Assembly: GCF_000023025.1 (NCBI RefSeq)
Contig: NC_012997.1
Location: 790,764 to 854,763, forward strand
DNA from: Teredinibacter turnerae T7901
GTDB lineage: Bacteria; Pseudomonadota; Gammaproteobacteria; Pseudomonadales; Cellvibrionaceae
DNA: 64,000 nucleotides
Direction: 5' to 3'
A program made the translations under genes and the position numbers. Below the pieces are notes generated by a model. The model searched no databases, had not been told where the DNA came from, and saw only the letters and a list, made by a program, of their open reading frames with translations. The first letter of the stretch is position 1. Every line of letters starts with the position of its first letter. This document shows, piece by piece, positions 1 to 9,584 of this stretch.

Positions 1-711
1 GTGAAATTTAGTGGGTCCGCCGGACAGAGTTTCGCCGCGTTCGCCGCACCGGGTTTGCGGTTTGAACTGGAAGGCGACGCGAATGATTATCTTGGTAAGG
101 GGTTGTCTGGGGCGGAGCTTGTGGTTTATCCGCCGAAGGTGTCGCCGTTTAATCCCAGAGAGAATATTTTGGTGGGCAACGTTGCCTTGTTCGGCGCTAC
201 CCGCGGTCGCGCATTTATTCGCGGCGTTGCTGGCGAACGCTTTTGTGTCCGAAATTCGGGGGCGATTGCTGTAGTTGAAGGTGTCGGTGATCACGGCTGT
301 GAATATATGACCGGTGGCACGGTGGTTATTCTCGGTGAAACCGGCCGCAACTTTGCCGCAGGCATGAGTGGCGGCGTGGCCTGGATATTTGATAATAACG
401 GCAATTTCGCCAGCCGATGCAATCGGGAAATGGTTGAGCTGGAAGCTGCGCCAAGCACCGCTGACCTCGCCGAACTTAAAGCGCTGATTGCGGATCATCA
501 TGTAGCAACCGAGTCGGATGTCGCGGCGGAAATTCTGGCTGACTGGGACCGCGCGCAACGGTGTTTTATCCAGGTCATGCCAGTGGATTACAAGCGTATG
601 CAGGGTTATATGGCTCAGGCGCGCGCAAGCGGCAACTACCGAAATGAGCAGCAAATAGCCGAGGCTGCGTTTGAAATGCATTTACAAAAAATGGCAGGGG
701 GAGCGAAATAA
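1..711 (+). CDS. gltB: Glutamate synthase large subunit, C-terminal part (cut by window edge)
   Basis: This is the last 236 residues of the large GOGAT subunit; the rest lies before the window. The large subunit takes ammonia from glutamine and makes glutamate from 2-oxoglutarate. What is visible is the right-handed beta-helix (GXGXG) domain, with repeated glycine motifs such as [20 protein letters not shown] near residues 25-44 and [13 protein letters not shown] near 95-107. It overlaps gltD by one base (TAATG), the usual translationally coupled gltBD arrangement. The first codon shown is only the window edge, not a start. Confidence 0.95.
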   Translation: MKFSGSAGQSFAAFAAPGLRFELEGDANDYLGKGLSGAELVVYPPKVSPFNPRENILVGNVALFGATRGRAFIRGVAGERFCVRNSGAIAVVEGVGDHGCEYMTGGTVVILGETGRNFAAGMSGGVAWIFDNNGNFASRCNREMVELEAAPSTADLAELKALIADHHVATESDVAAEILADWDRAQRCFIQVMPVDYKRMQGYMAQARASGNYRNEQQIAEAAFEMHLQKMAGGAK

Positions 712-2183
712 TGGGAAACCCAACCGGATTTTTAAACGTCGATCGCATCCTGCCGAATGACCGCGATCCGCAGCAGCGGTTGCAGGACTGGTGTGAAGTT
801 CACGAACACATGGCGGAGGCGGATATCCGCGAACAGGCCGCGCGCTGTATGGATTGTGGTGTTCCTTTTTGTCAGAGCGGCAACAGTGCGGTTGCGCCCA
901 AGGTGGCGGGTTGCCCGGTAAATAATTTAATTCCCGAATGGAATGACCTGGTGTACCAGGGGCGCTGGCAAGAAGCGGTGGCGCGTTTGCATCGCACCAA
1001 TAATTTTCCTGAGTTTACCGGGCGCGTGTGTCCCGCACCTTGCGAAGGCGCGTGTGTGCTGGGCATTAATGCGCCGCCGGTCACGATTAAGCACCACGAA
1101 TTTGCCATTATCGAAAAAGCCTTTAGCGAAGGTTGGGTGACGGCCAATCCGCCGCCACAGCGCACCGGTAAAAAAGTCGCGGTCGTCGGCTCCGGTCCTG
1201 CGGGTCTGGCGGCGGCAGCGGAGCTTAATAAATACGGTCACAGCGTGGTGGTGTTTGAACGTGCGGACCGTATTGGTGGTTTGCTCATGTACGGTATTCC
1301 CAATATGAAATTGGAAAAACCTGTTGTCGAACGCCGCGTTCAATTGTTAAAAGAAGAGGGCGTCGAGTTTCGCACGGGTGTCGAGGTCGGTCGAGATATC
1401 ACGACCGCTGAACTGACTTCGACCTTCGATAGCATTGTGCTGGCTACCGGTGCTACCCAGCCGCGGGATTTGGCCGTCGAAGGACGTGCGCTGGACAACG
1501 TCCATTTTGCAATGACCTATTTAACGGCGAGCACGCGCGCACTGCTCGATGGAGATTCTGCGAGCAGCAGCGAATTGAATGCGGCAGGTAAAAACGTGGT
1601 GATTATTGGTGGCGGTGATACTGGCACCGACTGCGTCGCCACGGCATTGCGTCAAGGCTGCAAACACGTTGTGCAGCTGGAAATTATGCCGCAACCGCAG
1701 CTAAAACGGGCGGCGGACAACCCTTGGCCTGAGTGGCCGAAAACGCTGTTGGTGGATTACGGCCAGCGTGAAGCGATTGCGGTACAGGGCGATGATCCCC
1801 GCCATTATCAAACTATGACCAAGCGTTTGGTTGGCGATGAAAACGGCAAGGTAACAGAAGTCCACACCGTGGATGTCGTGTGGCAGAACGATGCTGCCGG
1901 GCGGCCGGTTCCTCACGAGCAGGTCGGCTCAGAAAAAGTCTTCGCGGCAGATCTCGTGTTGTTGGCGATGGGCTTCACCGGGCCGGAGGCGGCTGTGTTG
2001 GAGCAATGTGGTGTCACTCGAGATAACCGCACCAATGTAGCCGCAGAGTATGGAGACTTCGCCACCAATGTTGCGGGTGTTTACGCTTGCGGCGACGCAA
2101 GGCGTGGTCAGAGTCTGATTGTGTGGGCCATTGATGAAGGTCGCCGTTGCGCGAAAGTTGTTGATGCTTTTTTAAAGGGCTAA
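711..2183 (+). CDS. gltD: Glutamate synthase small subunit (NADPH)
   Basis: GltD passes electrons from NADPH through FAD and iron-sulfur clusters to GltB for glutamate synthesis in the cytoplasm. The 490-residue length is typical. Near the N-terminus are the cysteine clusters CMDCGVPFC and [10 protein letters not shown] first dinucleotide fold, [12 protein letters not shown] (about residue 158), binds FAD, and a second, [11 protein letters not shown] (about residue 297), binds NADPH. The ATG overlaps the gltB stop by one base. The reading frame is intact. Confidence 0.96.
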   Translation: MGNPTGFLNVDRILPNDRDPQQRLQDWCEVHEHMAEADIREQAARCMDCGVPFCQSGNSAVAPKVAGCPVNNLIPEWNDLVYQGRWQEAVARLHRTNNFPEFTGRVCPAPCEGACVLGINAPPVTIKHHEFAIIEKAFSEGWVTANPPPQRTGKKVAVVGSGPAGLAAAAELNKYGHSVVVFERADRIGGLLMYGIPNMKLEKPVVERRVQLLKEEGVEFRTGVEVGRDITTAELTSTFDSIVLATGATQPRDLAVEGRALDNVHFAMTYLTASTRALLDGDSASSSELNAAGKNVVIIGGGDTGTDCVATALRQGCKHVVQLEIMPQPQLKRAADNPWPEWPKTLLVDYGQREAIAVQGDDPRHYQTMTKRLVGDENGKVTEVHTVDVVWQNDAAGRPVPHEQVGSEKVFAADLVLLAMGFTGPEAAVLEQCGVTRDNRTNVAAEYGDFATNVAGVYACGDARRGQSLIVWAIDEGRRCAKVVDAFLKG

Positions 2184-2557
2184 AGCGGGTATTCGCTGTT
2201 GCCCTGAAGCGTGACCAGTGCTGGCAGTTGGCGCCGTTTTGGCGCCACTAAATCTTGGCAATAGCGTAGACGAATAGCTTAGATGAATAGTGTAGACGCA
2301 CATATCTTATCGAACCCAATCACTTGACTGTAGACCTCCAGAATTTGCTTTTTTTTGCTGCGTCCTTAGCAAAAAAACAATTACATAAATTTTTTAATAA
2401 TACGTTTTGTTATAACCGTCCCGTTAAGCGTACACCGAAAAATCTGGTGCTACACTCAGTAAAATTCCACTGCCCGATGTTTTGCGCAATTACGTTCAGC
2501 CTTTAAATTCGAATCACATTTATTGGCGAGACTCTTAACTCTTTCAGGAGATTGAAT
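2184..2557. other. Intergenic region, gltD to carbonic anhydrase, with 13-bp repeats
   Basis: There is no convincing gene here. Near 2232-2246 is a short hairpin (GGCGCC arms). At 2260-2298 three degenerate 13-bp units follow one another (AATAGCGTAGACG, AATAGCTTAGATG, AATAGTGTAGACG). The rest is AT-rich and probably holds the promoter of the next gene, whose ribosome site AGGAG is at 2546-2550. Confidence 0.6.
2260..2298. repeat. Degenerate 13-bp tandem repeat, three units
   Basis: Three head-to-tail 13-mers follow the pattern AATAGYKTAGAYG, about 80 bases after the gltD stop. It is one of several short arrays lying just after genes in this window. Confidence 0.75.
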
Positions 2558-3424
2558 GTGAATAGCCATTGGTTACTTTTATGTGCGTCCAGCCTCGCAC
2601 TGTCCTTTCCTGTATGTGCGGGGGACCACGGTGACAAATCCCACAAGTCTGTGGGCGACGATGTTGTCGCAGAGCAGCGCGCAGCACTGGCGGCGTCCTC
2701 TGCTGGAAAAGGATTTGGCCCGCAATCGCCGCGCGACCTGGGAACCATGAAAGGCAGTAACCCTGTTATGTTCGAACTTGCTCCACCTTACAGCGAAATG
2801 AACTTGTGCAACATTCATTTCCATAAAAACGCGGAGCACAAAGGCGGCGAGTTTACCCGGTACGCCGGCAATGGCGACGGGCATGGTTATAACAGCGGCT
2901 ATCAATACACGGGCGAGATTTCGCACAAGGAAATGAAGCCAGTTAAGCACGAGATCTGCCCAAGCGATCACGGTAGCCTTTACCCCGGCGATACCATCGA
3001 AGTCCACTATGTGCATTCGACCGCGACGGTGAAACCGGGCCCGACTTTGGGTTCCTGCTTGAGTGAGGCAACCAACAACCCACAACTGCGGGTGGAAACT
3101 CAGGTATTTGTTCTGGTGAACGATAAAAAAGCCGCGGACTTTATCAAGTTAACAGAGTTTGAAATGAGCGGCGGGTTTGCCCAGGCCAAACATATTCCGG
3201 AGAAAACCGGTAAGCCTATTGTGTACACTGGCTCGACTACGGGGCCGGGTTACAACGAAAAAGCGTCTCCGTTTCAGGTAACCTGGAGCGTGCGGCCAAA
3301 GGTCGAAAAGGTCAATATTGAAACCGTAGGCAAGTGGTGTAAAGGGAATGCGTTCGAGGAGGATCATGCGCACGGGGTACGCAATCTGGTCATTAACCCG
3401 GATTTAATTTCTGATATTAAATAG
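2558..3424 (+). CDS. Delta-class carbonic anhydrase, exported
   Basis: Predicted to interconvert CO2 and bicarbonate in the periplasm or outside the cell. A signal peptide is clear: a hydrophobic stretch WLLLCASSLALSFPVCAG, then a mature region rich in His and Asp. The block NLCNIHFHKNAEHKGGEF (about residues 84-101) matches the zinc-binding His region of the delta/CA-like family, first known from diatoms and also found in marine bacteria. Further His residues and four cysteines follow (EICPSDHG, LGSCLSE). I chose GTG at 2558 because AGGAG sits 7 bases upstream; an in-frame TTG at 2552 would leave almost no spacing. It stands alone between gltD and the oppositely oriented GH30 gene. Family assignment is from motif memory. 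Confidence 0.8.
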   Translation: MNSHWLLLCASSLALSFPVCAGDHGDKSHKSVGDDVVAEQRAALAASSAGKGFGPQSPRDLGTMKGSNPVMFELAPPYSEMNLCNIHFHKNAEHKGGEFTRYAGNGDGHGYNSGYQYTGEISHKEMKPVKHEICPSDHGSLYPGDTIEVHYVHSTATVKPGPTLGSCLSEATNNPQLRVETQVFVLVNDKKAADFIKLTEFEMSGGFAQAKHIPEKTGKPIVYTGSTTGPGYNEKASPFQVTWSVRPKVEKVNIETVGKWCKGNAFEEDHAHGVRNLVINPDLISDIK

Positions 3425-3481
3425 CGCAGCGTACATTTTTACACAGAGCACGCTGGTGCATATGTGTAAGAATTTAACAAT

Positions 3482-3518
3482 AAAAAAAAGCGTTTCAACG
3501 CGGTTAAGCGCGAAACGC
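3482..3518 (-). terminator. Intrinsic terminator of the GH30 gene
   Basis: Read on the minus strand, GCGTTTC and GAAACGC arms form a hairpin followed by a run of eight T. It lies 87 bases past the stop of the GH30 gene. Confidence 0.75.
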
Positions 3519-3604
3519 CCAAGGAGTGAGCTCTACGTGAGGCCTGGACAAGGTGGCCTCGGCTCTACGCTAACAGGTACGGCGGGTAGCGGCCTACCGT
3601 ACCG

Positions 3605-5005
3605 TTAGTGTTCGATAACGAGTGTGGTAATACTGCGCGCGGGAAGTGTTTCCAGGGCAATGTTACCGGCACTCACTGTTACTGGTGTTGCCGCGCGATT
3701 CTGACTTCGCGAGGTAACAAAGGCTTCTGCGTTCATAGCCGCAGATTCGCTTGCTATGGACAAATTATCGTAATTCTTCGTACTGCGATTGAGGACCACC
3801 AAGATTGTTTGCGCGTCGCCTGTGTAGGCGGTCACCTCCAGTTCGGAATCACTCGGTGTGGCTTTCACTCGGGTATAGCCAGGGCGGACAAACTTGCTGT
3901 ACTGAGAGAAGGCCCAGCCGCGCTTGAGAATTTCCCCTCGTGTGGTGCCGTAGGCCGCATCGCCATCGCCAATCAGTGAGTAGAATCGACGAGCCCACCA
4001 CCAGATATACGCGTTCCAATTAATCTCCATACTGTGATGCATGCTGTAGAGCACATCGTCCAGGGTTTCGTCCCAAACCGCTTGATTATCACCACCCCAA
4101 ATTGCGGCACCCTCGCCGTCGGCTTCGTGTATTAACCACTCGGTCATCCAGACTTGTTTGCCCTTCTGCTCCGCCAGTTCGTAGCGTTCGAATGTGCCGC
4201 TGGTAATGGCGCTATACAGATGACCGCCGGCAATATCGAGGTTGTCCACTGCCTGGTCGTCTTGGAGCGTTGGGTCGGTGTAACTCCGATTGAATCGCAA
4301 GGATTCGCCGACCAGCAATTTGGCGTCGATCTGCTGCCCGTAATCGCGCACAAAATCGCGTAGTTCTTCACCTGTCCAGTCACACGACTCGTAATCCGGG
4401 TGCCAGTCGGGCTCGTTTTGTACAGAAACTACATCAATATCTACATTCTGATTGCGCATGTACGAAACGTAATTGTTCAGGTGTGCGGCGTAGTCGCCGT
4501 AATGCTCAACCAGCAGCTTGCCGCCGCCAACGGTGCTGTTGTTCGTTTTGTACTCAGAGGGTGGGGACCAGGGCGTAGCTAAAATTTGCAAGTCATCGCC
4601 GTAGCTCTTGCCGAGCTTCAGGTTATCCACGGCCAGGGGCCAGCTATCCTGGGTTGGATTAATGATGGTTCGTAAGATTGAAAGGCCCAGCTCGTTCTCA
4701 CCGGTGCCCACCAGCGACTTTATCTCGCTGTCAAATAGCATTTGCGAGCCCCACATGGGGAGCGCAGCGCCGAAGCCCGCGATGGTTTGGTAGCGCGTGG
4801 ACTCTTCAATGGAGATAGTCGCTGAGATTGCTGCACCGCTGCTGGAAGACGACGAGCTGCTCGAGCTAGAGCTGCTGGAACTCGAACTACTTGAACTCGA
4901 ACTGGTGCCGGTTGTGGTGCCGCCAGAGGAGCCCCCACACGCAGTTAGGGAGGCAATGTATATTGCGGTGAGCAAGGAGTTGAATCGTGTCCGGCAGTGG
5001 CGCAT
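3605..5005 (-). CDS. GH30-family xylanase-like lipoprotein with poly-serine linker
   Basis: Probably an endo-glucuronoxylanase of the GH30_8 type, held on the cell surface. The N-terminus has a lipobox (SLTAC, Cys23), then a run of about 20 serines (residues 35-56), then one catalytic domain to the end at residue 466. Key motifs: GFGAALPMWG near the domain start, VQNEPDW with the acid/base Glu, GGHLY, and WMTEW with the nucleophile Glu. The segment YIWWWARRFYSLIGDG resembles the loop that binds the glucuronic acid side group in GH30_8, but substrate is not proven by this. There is no carbohydrate-binding module, so the linker only tethers the enzyme. An AraC-type regulator on the same strand lies 195 bases upstream of it. 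Confidence 0.85.
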   Translation of the reverse strand: MRHCRTRFNSLLTAIYIASLTACGGSSGGTTTGTSSSSSSSSSSSSSSSSSSSSSSGAAISATISIEESTRYQTIAGFGAALPMWGSQMLFDSEIKSLVGTGENELGLSILRTIINPTQDSWPLAVDNLKLGKSYGDDLQILATPWSPPSEYKTNNSTVGGGKLLVEHYGDYAAHLNNYVSYMRNQNVDIDVVSVQNEPDWHPDYESCDWTGEELRDFVRDYGQQIDAKLLVGESLRFNRSYTDPTLQDDQAVDNLDIAGGHLYSAITSGTFERYELAEQKGKQVWMTEWLIHEADGEGAAIWGGDNQAVWDETLDDVLYSMHHSMEINWNAYIWWWARRFYSLIGDGDAAYGTTRGEILKRGWAFSQYSKFVRPGYTRVKATPSDSELEVTAYTGDAQTILVVLNRSTKNYDNLSIASESAAMNAEAFVTSRSQNRAATPVTVSAGNIALETLPARSITTLVIEH

Positions 5006-5199
5006 GGCAAATTAATCTCGTTATTGTAGGGCCAAAATAAACGCTTCGTCCGCCACTAAAGGGCGAAAAGAGCGTCAGCCTGCTTACCGAGATAATTTAG
5101 GGAAACCGGTGACAAAAAGAGTGCAAAATGAACAATAAGACTGTCACTGCACCAAAAGTGCAACGTTTACTGCAAAAAATCCAACACTAAAGTTGAGTA

Positions 5200-6417
5200 T
5201 TAATTGGCGTCGGTGGTGTCGTTGATAGGCGGTTCGAGGGGTTTATTGCTCTGCTTGAATTCACCCGGGGTGCAATCGTACGCTTTGCGGAAAACCCGGT
5301 TGAAATAGGATGCGTTGTTGTAACCAACCCGGAATGCGATCTCGGCGACACTCTGGTCGGTCTCACGTAGTAAGCGTGCAGCTTCGGTGAGGCGCAGGTG
5401 GTTGAGGCAGGTGCTGAAAGTCATGCCGGTTTCCTCTTTCAGAGTCGCATTCAGCTTGGTGCGATTCATCCCGAGGCGCGAGATGGCCGTTTCCAGATTT
5501 AGCTCCGGGTTGGCAAATTCAGTGGTCATTAGCTGGAGGAGTGCACGCTTTTCCTGAGTCTTTTTACTATCAGATGGCAACGGCTGATAGGATTGTTGAA
5601 GATTCAGCAGCTTGGCTTTCTCTTGCTGCTCTGCAAGCAAGCGCTTGGTGCGCTGTCGCGATGCGTTGTAAATCAGCGCTATCCAAGTGAGCGCCAGCAG
5701 CACACATCCCCAATAAAACAGAATGAGATTGTTGCCTTGGAGACTCATCTCGGCCACTTTGACTTGTGACACCACATCCCTTGGGCTCTGGCTGCTATTG
5801 CCCAGCGCGAAACTCTTGATTCTGGTTAGATCGTAAGCGTTATCTGTAATAGGCAAATTTGAGCGTTGTAGCCACCATTCCGGGGTGTTCAATTTCCTTA
5901 GGTCTATTTTGACGGTGCGCCATTTGTCGTTACATTCGAATAACGCATGCGATGGGCGGAAGCTTTCAATATTGCCAAATTTGCTTACTTTTTCATCAAA
6001 TGTCTGCAGGATGAACACCAGTACGTTGTCTGGCATACAGCGAACGGTTAGATCGAGGTGGGTATAGTTGCTCCAGTTCTTGAGCGATGCGGGATCTTTG
6101 CCTCGTGCGAACCAAATACCCAGGTGGGCGAACGGGTAGGGATTCTTGCTGTCGAGCGTGAAGGTGTAGTCCAGGCTGTATTGTTGTTCCTGGATACTGA
6201 TACTCGACCCGGTACCTTCTTGCTCATCTGTGCCAGGTACCACGGACCAGGCGTGTCGGCTGTCGCTGGCTGGCAGTAGTGGGTGTTCTACCGCCGACAG
6301 TTCGTGCAGGAGAAACCCCAGACCGACAAAGATCCCGGTTGCTAGCGGCAAATGAACGGCGGGCTTGCCGACTATGCGCTTAATACGCTGGAAGGAGATA
6401 AAACTGGGTAAACGCAT
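5200..6417 (-). CDS. Membrane-bound AraC-family transcriptional regulator
   Basis: A one-component sensor. A first membrane segment lies at about residues 22-36. An extracytoplasmic beta-rich domain of about 190 residues follows (YTFTLDSKNPYPFAHLGIWF and later), recalling galactose-binding or CBM-like folds. A second membrane segment (ILFYWGCVLLALTWIALIY) is next, then a cytoplasmic AraC double helix-turn-helix at the C-terminus (LNHLRLTEAARLLRETDQSV, VGYNNASYFNRVFRKAYDC). The layout suggests it senses a sugar outside and acts directly on DNA. I prefer ATG at 6417; the frame runs 14 codons further to a TTG at 6459 with no ribosome site. Its place among GH genes suggests it controls xylan or cellulose enzymes; that is inference. 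Confidence 0.85.
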   Translation of the reverse strand: MRLPSFISFQRIKRIVGKPAVHLPLATGIFVGLGFLLHELSAVEHPLLPASDSRHAWSVVPGTDEQEGTGSSISIQEQQYSLDYTFTLDSKNPYPFAHLGIWFARGKDPASLKNWSNYTHLDLTVRCMPDNVLVFILQTFDEKVSKFGNIESFRPSHALFECNDKWRTVKIDLRKLNTPEWWLQRSNLPITDNAYDLTRIKSFALGNSSQSPRDVVSQVKVAEMSLQGNNLILFYWGCVLLALTWIALIYNASRQRTKRLLAEQQEKAKLLNLQQSYQPLPSDSKKTQEKRALLQLMTTEFANPELNLETAISRLGMNRTKLNATLKEETGMTFSTCLNHLRLTEAARLLRETDQSVAEIAFRVGYNNASYFNRVFRKAYDCTPGEFKQSNKPLEPPINDTTDAN

Positions 6418-6734
6418 GGGTCTATGGGGTGTGCCTCGAATACAGCTGATAACCGGCAAGGTTTGTTATTTTAGTTGAGCAGCTTGGATACGACACCTGG
6501 TAACGCAAAAAATGCTGCGAAGATTCACATTTTCGGTTCTTCGCGCCTGAAAATCCAGTGTAGTCAATGCTGGCGTATCTGCGAATTTGTCACCCTGTTT
6601 TATGTATTCATTGATCTCAGCGTGGAAACCGCGGGAGCGGAATGAGTCTGTCAGGTACTTGCCCAATAGTTAAGAGGTCGTCAAGGCCAGGCACTGTAAA
6701 GTTAGGTTAACGCGCGCGTAAAAACCCACTTTGT

Positions 6735-6744
6735 GAACCGGTTC
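6735..6744. promoter_or_regulatory. Perfect palindrome, possible LacI-type operator
   Basis: GAACCGGTTC sits inside GTGAACCGGTTCGGTTTAC in the 484-base divergent gap between the AraC gene and the NLP gene. Its size and central CG resemble LacI-family operators that control sugar genes. The rest of the gap (6418-6901) is AT-rich with no supported gene; a short minus-strand reading frame at 6466-6666 has no family resemblance. Confidence 0.4.
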
Positions 6745-6901
6745 GGTTTACCTGGTGTTGTCATCTAACTATTAAAAACAGGTAAAAAAGACGTCACGAT
6801 ATTTTTCTACTGTTTTTGGTTCGCAGAAGCAAGCTCTGTGAATTTCGATGTGCAGAACGATAACAATGAATCTGCGCATTTTTGGGAAACAGGAGAACCT
6901 A

Positions 6902-8080
6902 ATGATTTTTTTGAACAAAGCAATGATGGGTGTGTTCGCCTCGGTGTTGGCGCTGAGCGCGACCGCTGAAGATTTTTATCGGATGGATGAAGCCTTACCT
7001 GGCGACATTGACGTGGCGGCGATAGCGCCGGTGTTTGATTTCGATGGTGACGGGTGTCTTCCGAGCGCCGGCATCAGCCGTACTGGAGAGCAAAACCCCG
7101 GTCTGCGCCCGACGGGCACGATTACCGGTAACTGCCGCACCAATACATTTTTGGATTCATCTAACACGCTGCATCGTCACGCGTGTCAGCAATCACAAGG
7201 CAATACCTATTGCGCGCATTTCTTTGCCTTGTATTTCGAAAAAGACCAGGTAGTGAACTACATCCAAAGTGGGCATCGACACGATTGGGAACACGCCGCC
7301 GTATGGACGACAAATGGACAAGTGACCCACGGTAGTTACAGTGCGCACGGGGATCTCTTCACCCAGCCTTTCAACCAGCTGCCAAAACAAAATGGTCACC
7401 TGAAAATTGTGTACCACAAAGACGGCCTCAGCACACACGCAATGCGTTTTGCCGGCAGTAACGAAGCGGCAGAAAATGCCTATGGCACCTTTGTAACGCC
7501 ATTAATAATTAGCTGGGATGTAATGTCTGGCGACGGAATCGATAATGCTCAGTTGCGCGCGATGTTTAATTCGTACGATTACGGCTCGGGCACAGTGCCA
7601 ATGAAAGACAGTAATTTCCTCGCCAATATCAATAATTATCGCCCGGCAGCTTACCCGGTGTTTACCAGTATCGGCGGTAGTAGCGCGGGCTATTTTTCGC
7701 TGGTAAACAATGCGTCAGGCCTGTGCCTGGATATTGACGACGCGGTTATGGCCAATGGAACCAGTGTTATCCAGTGGCATTGCACCAACACACCATGGCA
7801 GGCCTGGTCTTACAGCGAGGGCAGTGGTGAAATCCGCAGCCAGCACGACTCTGCGTTTTGTTTGGATAACAGCAGTGTGTGGGGAAACGGTGCCAACGTT
7901 GTTATCTGGCAGTGTAACGGCAGTGATGCCCAGAAATTTTCCATCAATGGCGACGGTTCTATCAGTCTGCGAACCATGAGCAGTCAGGTTCTCGATGGCT
8001 ACGGCACCAACCCCGCCGATAATGTTGGTACCTGGGATAACTGGGGTGGCGACAACCAACGCTGGACCATCGCGCCTTAA
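6902..8080 (+). CDS. NLP/NPP1-family secreted cytolysin fused to a ricin-type lectin
   Basis: Two domains follow a signal peptide (FLNKAMMGVFASVLALSATA). Residues about 23-255 are a necrosis-and-ethylene-inducing-like (NPP1) domain with the hallmark heptapeptide GHRHDWE and the paired Cys region HACQQSQGNTYCAHFFALYF. In the family this heptapeptide binds a divalent metal, and the protein binds sphingolipids and breaks eukaryotic membranes. From about residue 262 to the end is a ricin-B/CBM13 trefoil with QxW-like repeats (VIQWHC, VIWQCNG, NQRWTI), which would bind sugars. ATG at 6902 is chosen because AGGAGA lies just upstream; an in-frame ATG at 6848 lacks a site. It may damage host, algal or plant cells, or simply target dead tissue; the sequence cannot decide. 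Confidence 0.88.
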   Translation: MIFLNKAMMGVFASVLALSATAEDFYRMDEALPGDIDVAAIAPVFDFDGDGCLPSAGISRTGEQNPGLRPTGTITGNCRTNTFLDSSNTLHRHACQQSQGNTYCAHFFALYFEKDQVVNYIQSGHRHDWEHAAVWTTNGQVTHGSYSAHGDLFTQPFNQLPKQNGHLKIVYHKDGLSTHAMRFAGSNEAAENAYGTFVTPLIISWDVMSGDGIDNAQLRAMFNSYDYGSGTVPMKDSNFLANINNYRPAAYPVFTSIGGSSAGYFSLVNNASGLCLDIDDAVMANGTSVIQWHCTNTPWQAWSYSEGSGEIRSQHDSAFCLDNSSVWGNGANVVIWQCNGSDAQKFSINGDGSISLRTMSSQVLDGYGTNPADNVGTWDNWGGDNQRWTIAP

Positions 8081-8347
8081 TTAACCCGGCAGCGATATCC
8101 GCGACTTTATTCGCGGACTTTAAAGGCGGTGCAGGGAAGCGCCGCCATTGCCTGAGGGCCGGGGCTACTCCGTGCTTTTCGAATAACTCACTGTACTCCC
8201 TGCGCACTGGTTCACTTCTTCATTAATCGAGACTTGGCTGCGCTGGAAAGTGTGGCGCCAATCTCATCGGATATTTTCCCGCATGCTATAACCCTGTGCT
8301 GCTGAATCTGATCGTTATTACGCGATCAACCGTGGTAGAGGGTATTC

Positions 8348-9523
8348 ATGATGTATTCAAAATTTGCGGCTATCGGTAGTCGTCTGATTCTGGTCGCTTC
8401 ACTCAGCGGGTTTTTAATCGCGTGCGGTGGCGGTGGGTCCTCACTGGCGAAGAGTGAGCAGGAGTTGCCAGCAGGTGGGGGCTCGGAAAGCGGGTCCAAC
8501 AGTTCCAGCTCTTCCAGTAGCTCATCTTCAAGCAGTTCTTCGTCGAGCAGCTCTTCTTCGAGTGGGGCGGCCTCCAGCTCGTCCAGCAGCAGTAGCTCCA
8601 GTTCAAGCAGCTCTTCGGGCGGCGTTGTGATCGGCGGATCGTCTAGCAGTAGTTCGTCATCGAGTAGCTCGTCGTCATCATCTTCTAGCTCTAGCTCTAG
8701 CTCTAGCTCTAGCTCTAGTGCCAGTTCAAGTTCAAGTTCAAGTTCAAGTTCAAGTTCAAGTTCGGGTGCGGCGCCAGTTGGGTGCGACGGTTATGCCACG
8801 CGATACTGGGATTGCTGTAAGGCGCACTGTAGCTGGTCATCGAACAATCCACCTGGCGTTGAGGCGCTCCCAGCCTGTAGTACACAGGATCAGGTACTGC
8901 CGGATGTTAATGCTGCCAGCAGTTGCGACGGGGGAGACGCCCATACCTGTCACAGCCTGGTGCCCTGGGCGGTGAGCGACACCTTGTCGTATGGTTTTGC
9001 GGCAGTGCCGGCAACCGGTGACGTTTGCGGTCGCTGCTACCGCCTGGAGTTTAGCGGTCGCTCCCACAATGGCGGTGACGACCCTGGTTCTGCCGCGCTT
9101 GCGGGCAAAGCAATGATCGTACAGGCAACCAATATCGGTTACGACGTGGCAGGGGGGCAACTGGATGTGTTGATCCCGGGTGGTGGTGTCGGTGCTTTCA
9201 ACGCTTGTTCCAGTCAGTGGGGTGTGTCAGATGACGAGTTGGGGGCGCAGTATGGCGGTTTCCTCTCTGCGTGTAAGGACCAGCTCGGCTATAACGCCAG
9301 CAAAGAGTCGTACAAAAGCTGCGTGGCGCAGCGTTGCGACAGCGTATTCGGGCAGCGGGGATTAACCGAACTCTATGAAGGCTGTATGTGGTTTGTAAAC
9401 TGGTATGAAGCTGCCGACAATCCATCGTTAAAGTATTACGAAGTGGCCTGTCCGGATGACCTGGTCACGACCTCTGGCGTGGATCGGGGTTTTCTTAACG
9501 ATGTGGATACCAGCTGTTACTAA
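8348..9523 (+). CDS. GH45 endoglucanase lipoprotein with very long poly-serine linkers
   Basis: Predicted to cut beta-1,4-glucan internally at the cell surface. The N-terminus has a signal and lipobox (LSGFLIACGGG, Cys26). Residues about 49-141 are nearly all serine, broken by short GAAS and GGVVIGG spacers. The C-terminal catalytic domain starts at GYATRYWDCCKAHCSW, where the Asp is a GH45 catalytic residue, and contains LDVLIPGGGVGAFNACSSQW, holding the second catalytic Asp. The domain is Cys-rich, as is usual for GH45. There is no binding module. The start has AGAGGG upstream; ATG codons at 8348 and 8351 are both possible. A terminator follows at 9585. Confidence 0.92.
   Translation: MMYSKFAAIGSRLILVASLSGFLIACGGGGSSLAKSEQELPAGGGSESGSNSSSSSSSSSSSSSSSSSSSSSGAASSSSSSSSSSSSSSSGGVVIGGSSSSSSSSSSSSSSSSSSSSSSSSSSSASSSSSSSSSSSSSSGAAPVGCDGYATRYWDCCKAHCSWSSNNPPGVEALPACSTQDQVLPDVNAASSCDGGDAHTCHSLVPWAVSDTLSYGFAAVPATGDVCGRCYRLEFSGRSHNGGDDPGSAALAGKAMIVQATNIGYDVAGGQLDVLIPGGGVGAFNACSSQWGVSDDELGAQYGGFLSACKDQLGYNASKESYKSCVAQRCDSVFGQRGLTELYEGCMWFVNWYEAADNPSLKYYEVACPDDLVTTSGVDRGFLNDVDTSCY
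8684..8764 (+). repeat. Hexanucleotide repeats inside the poly-serine linker
   Basis: Two perfect hexamer runs encode Ser-Ser: TCTAGC repeated from 8684 to 8718, and AGTTCA repeated seven times (last unit AGTTCG) from 8723 to 8764. The rest of the linker uses mixed serine codons. Copy changes here keep the frame and would only change linker length. Confidence 0.9.
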
Positions 9524-9584
9524 ACCAGTCAGGGCCAACGCAGCGCCCACAAGAGTGGTAAACAGCCGGTAAATCGTGCTCGTA

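Noticed and set aside
6466-6666. 66-residue minus-strand frame before the AraC gene
   Set aside because: No ribosome site, no family resemblance, lies in a promoter region.
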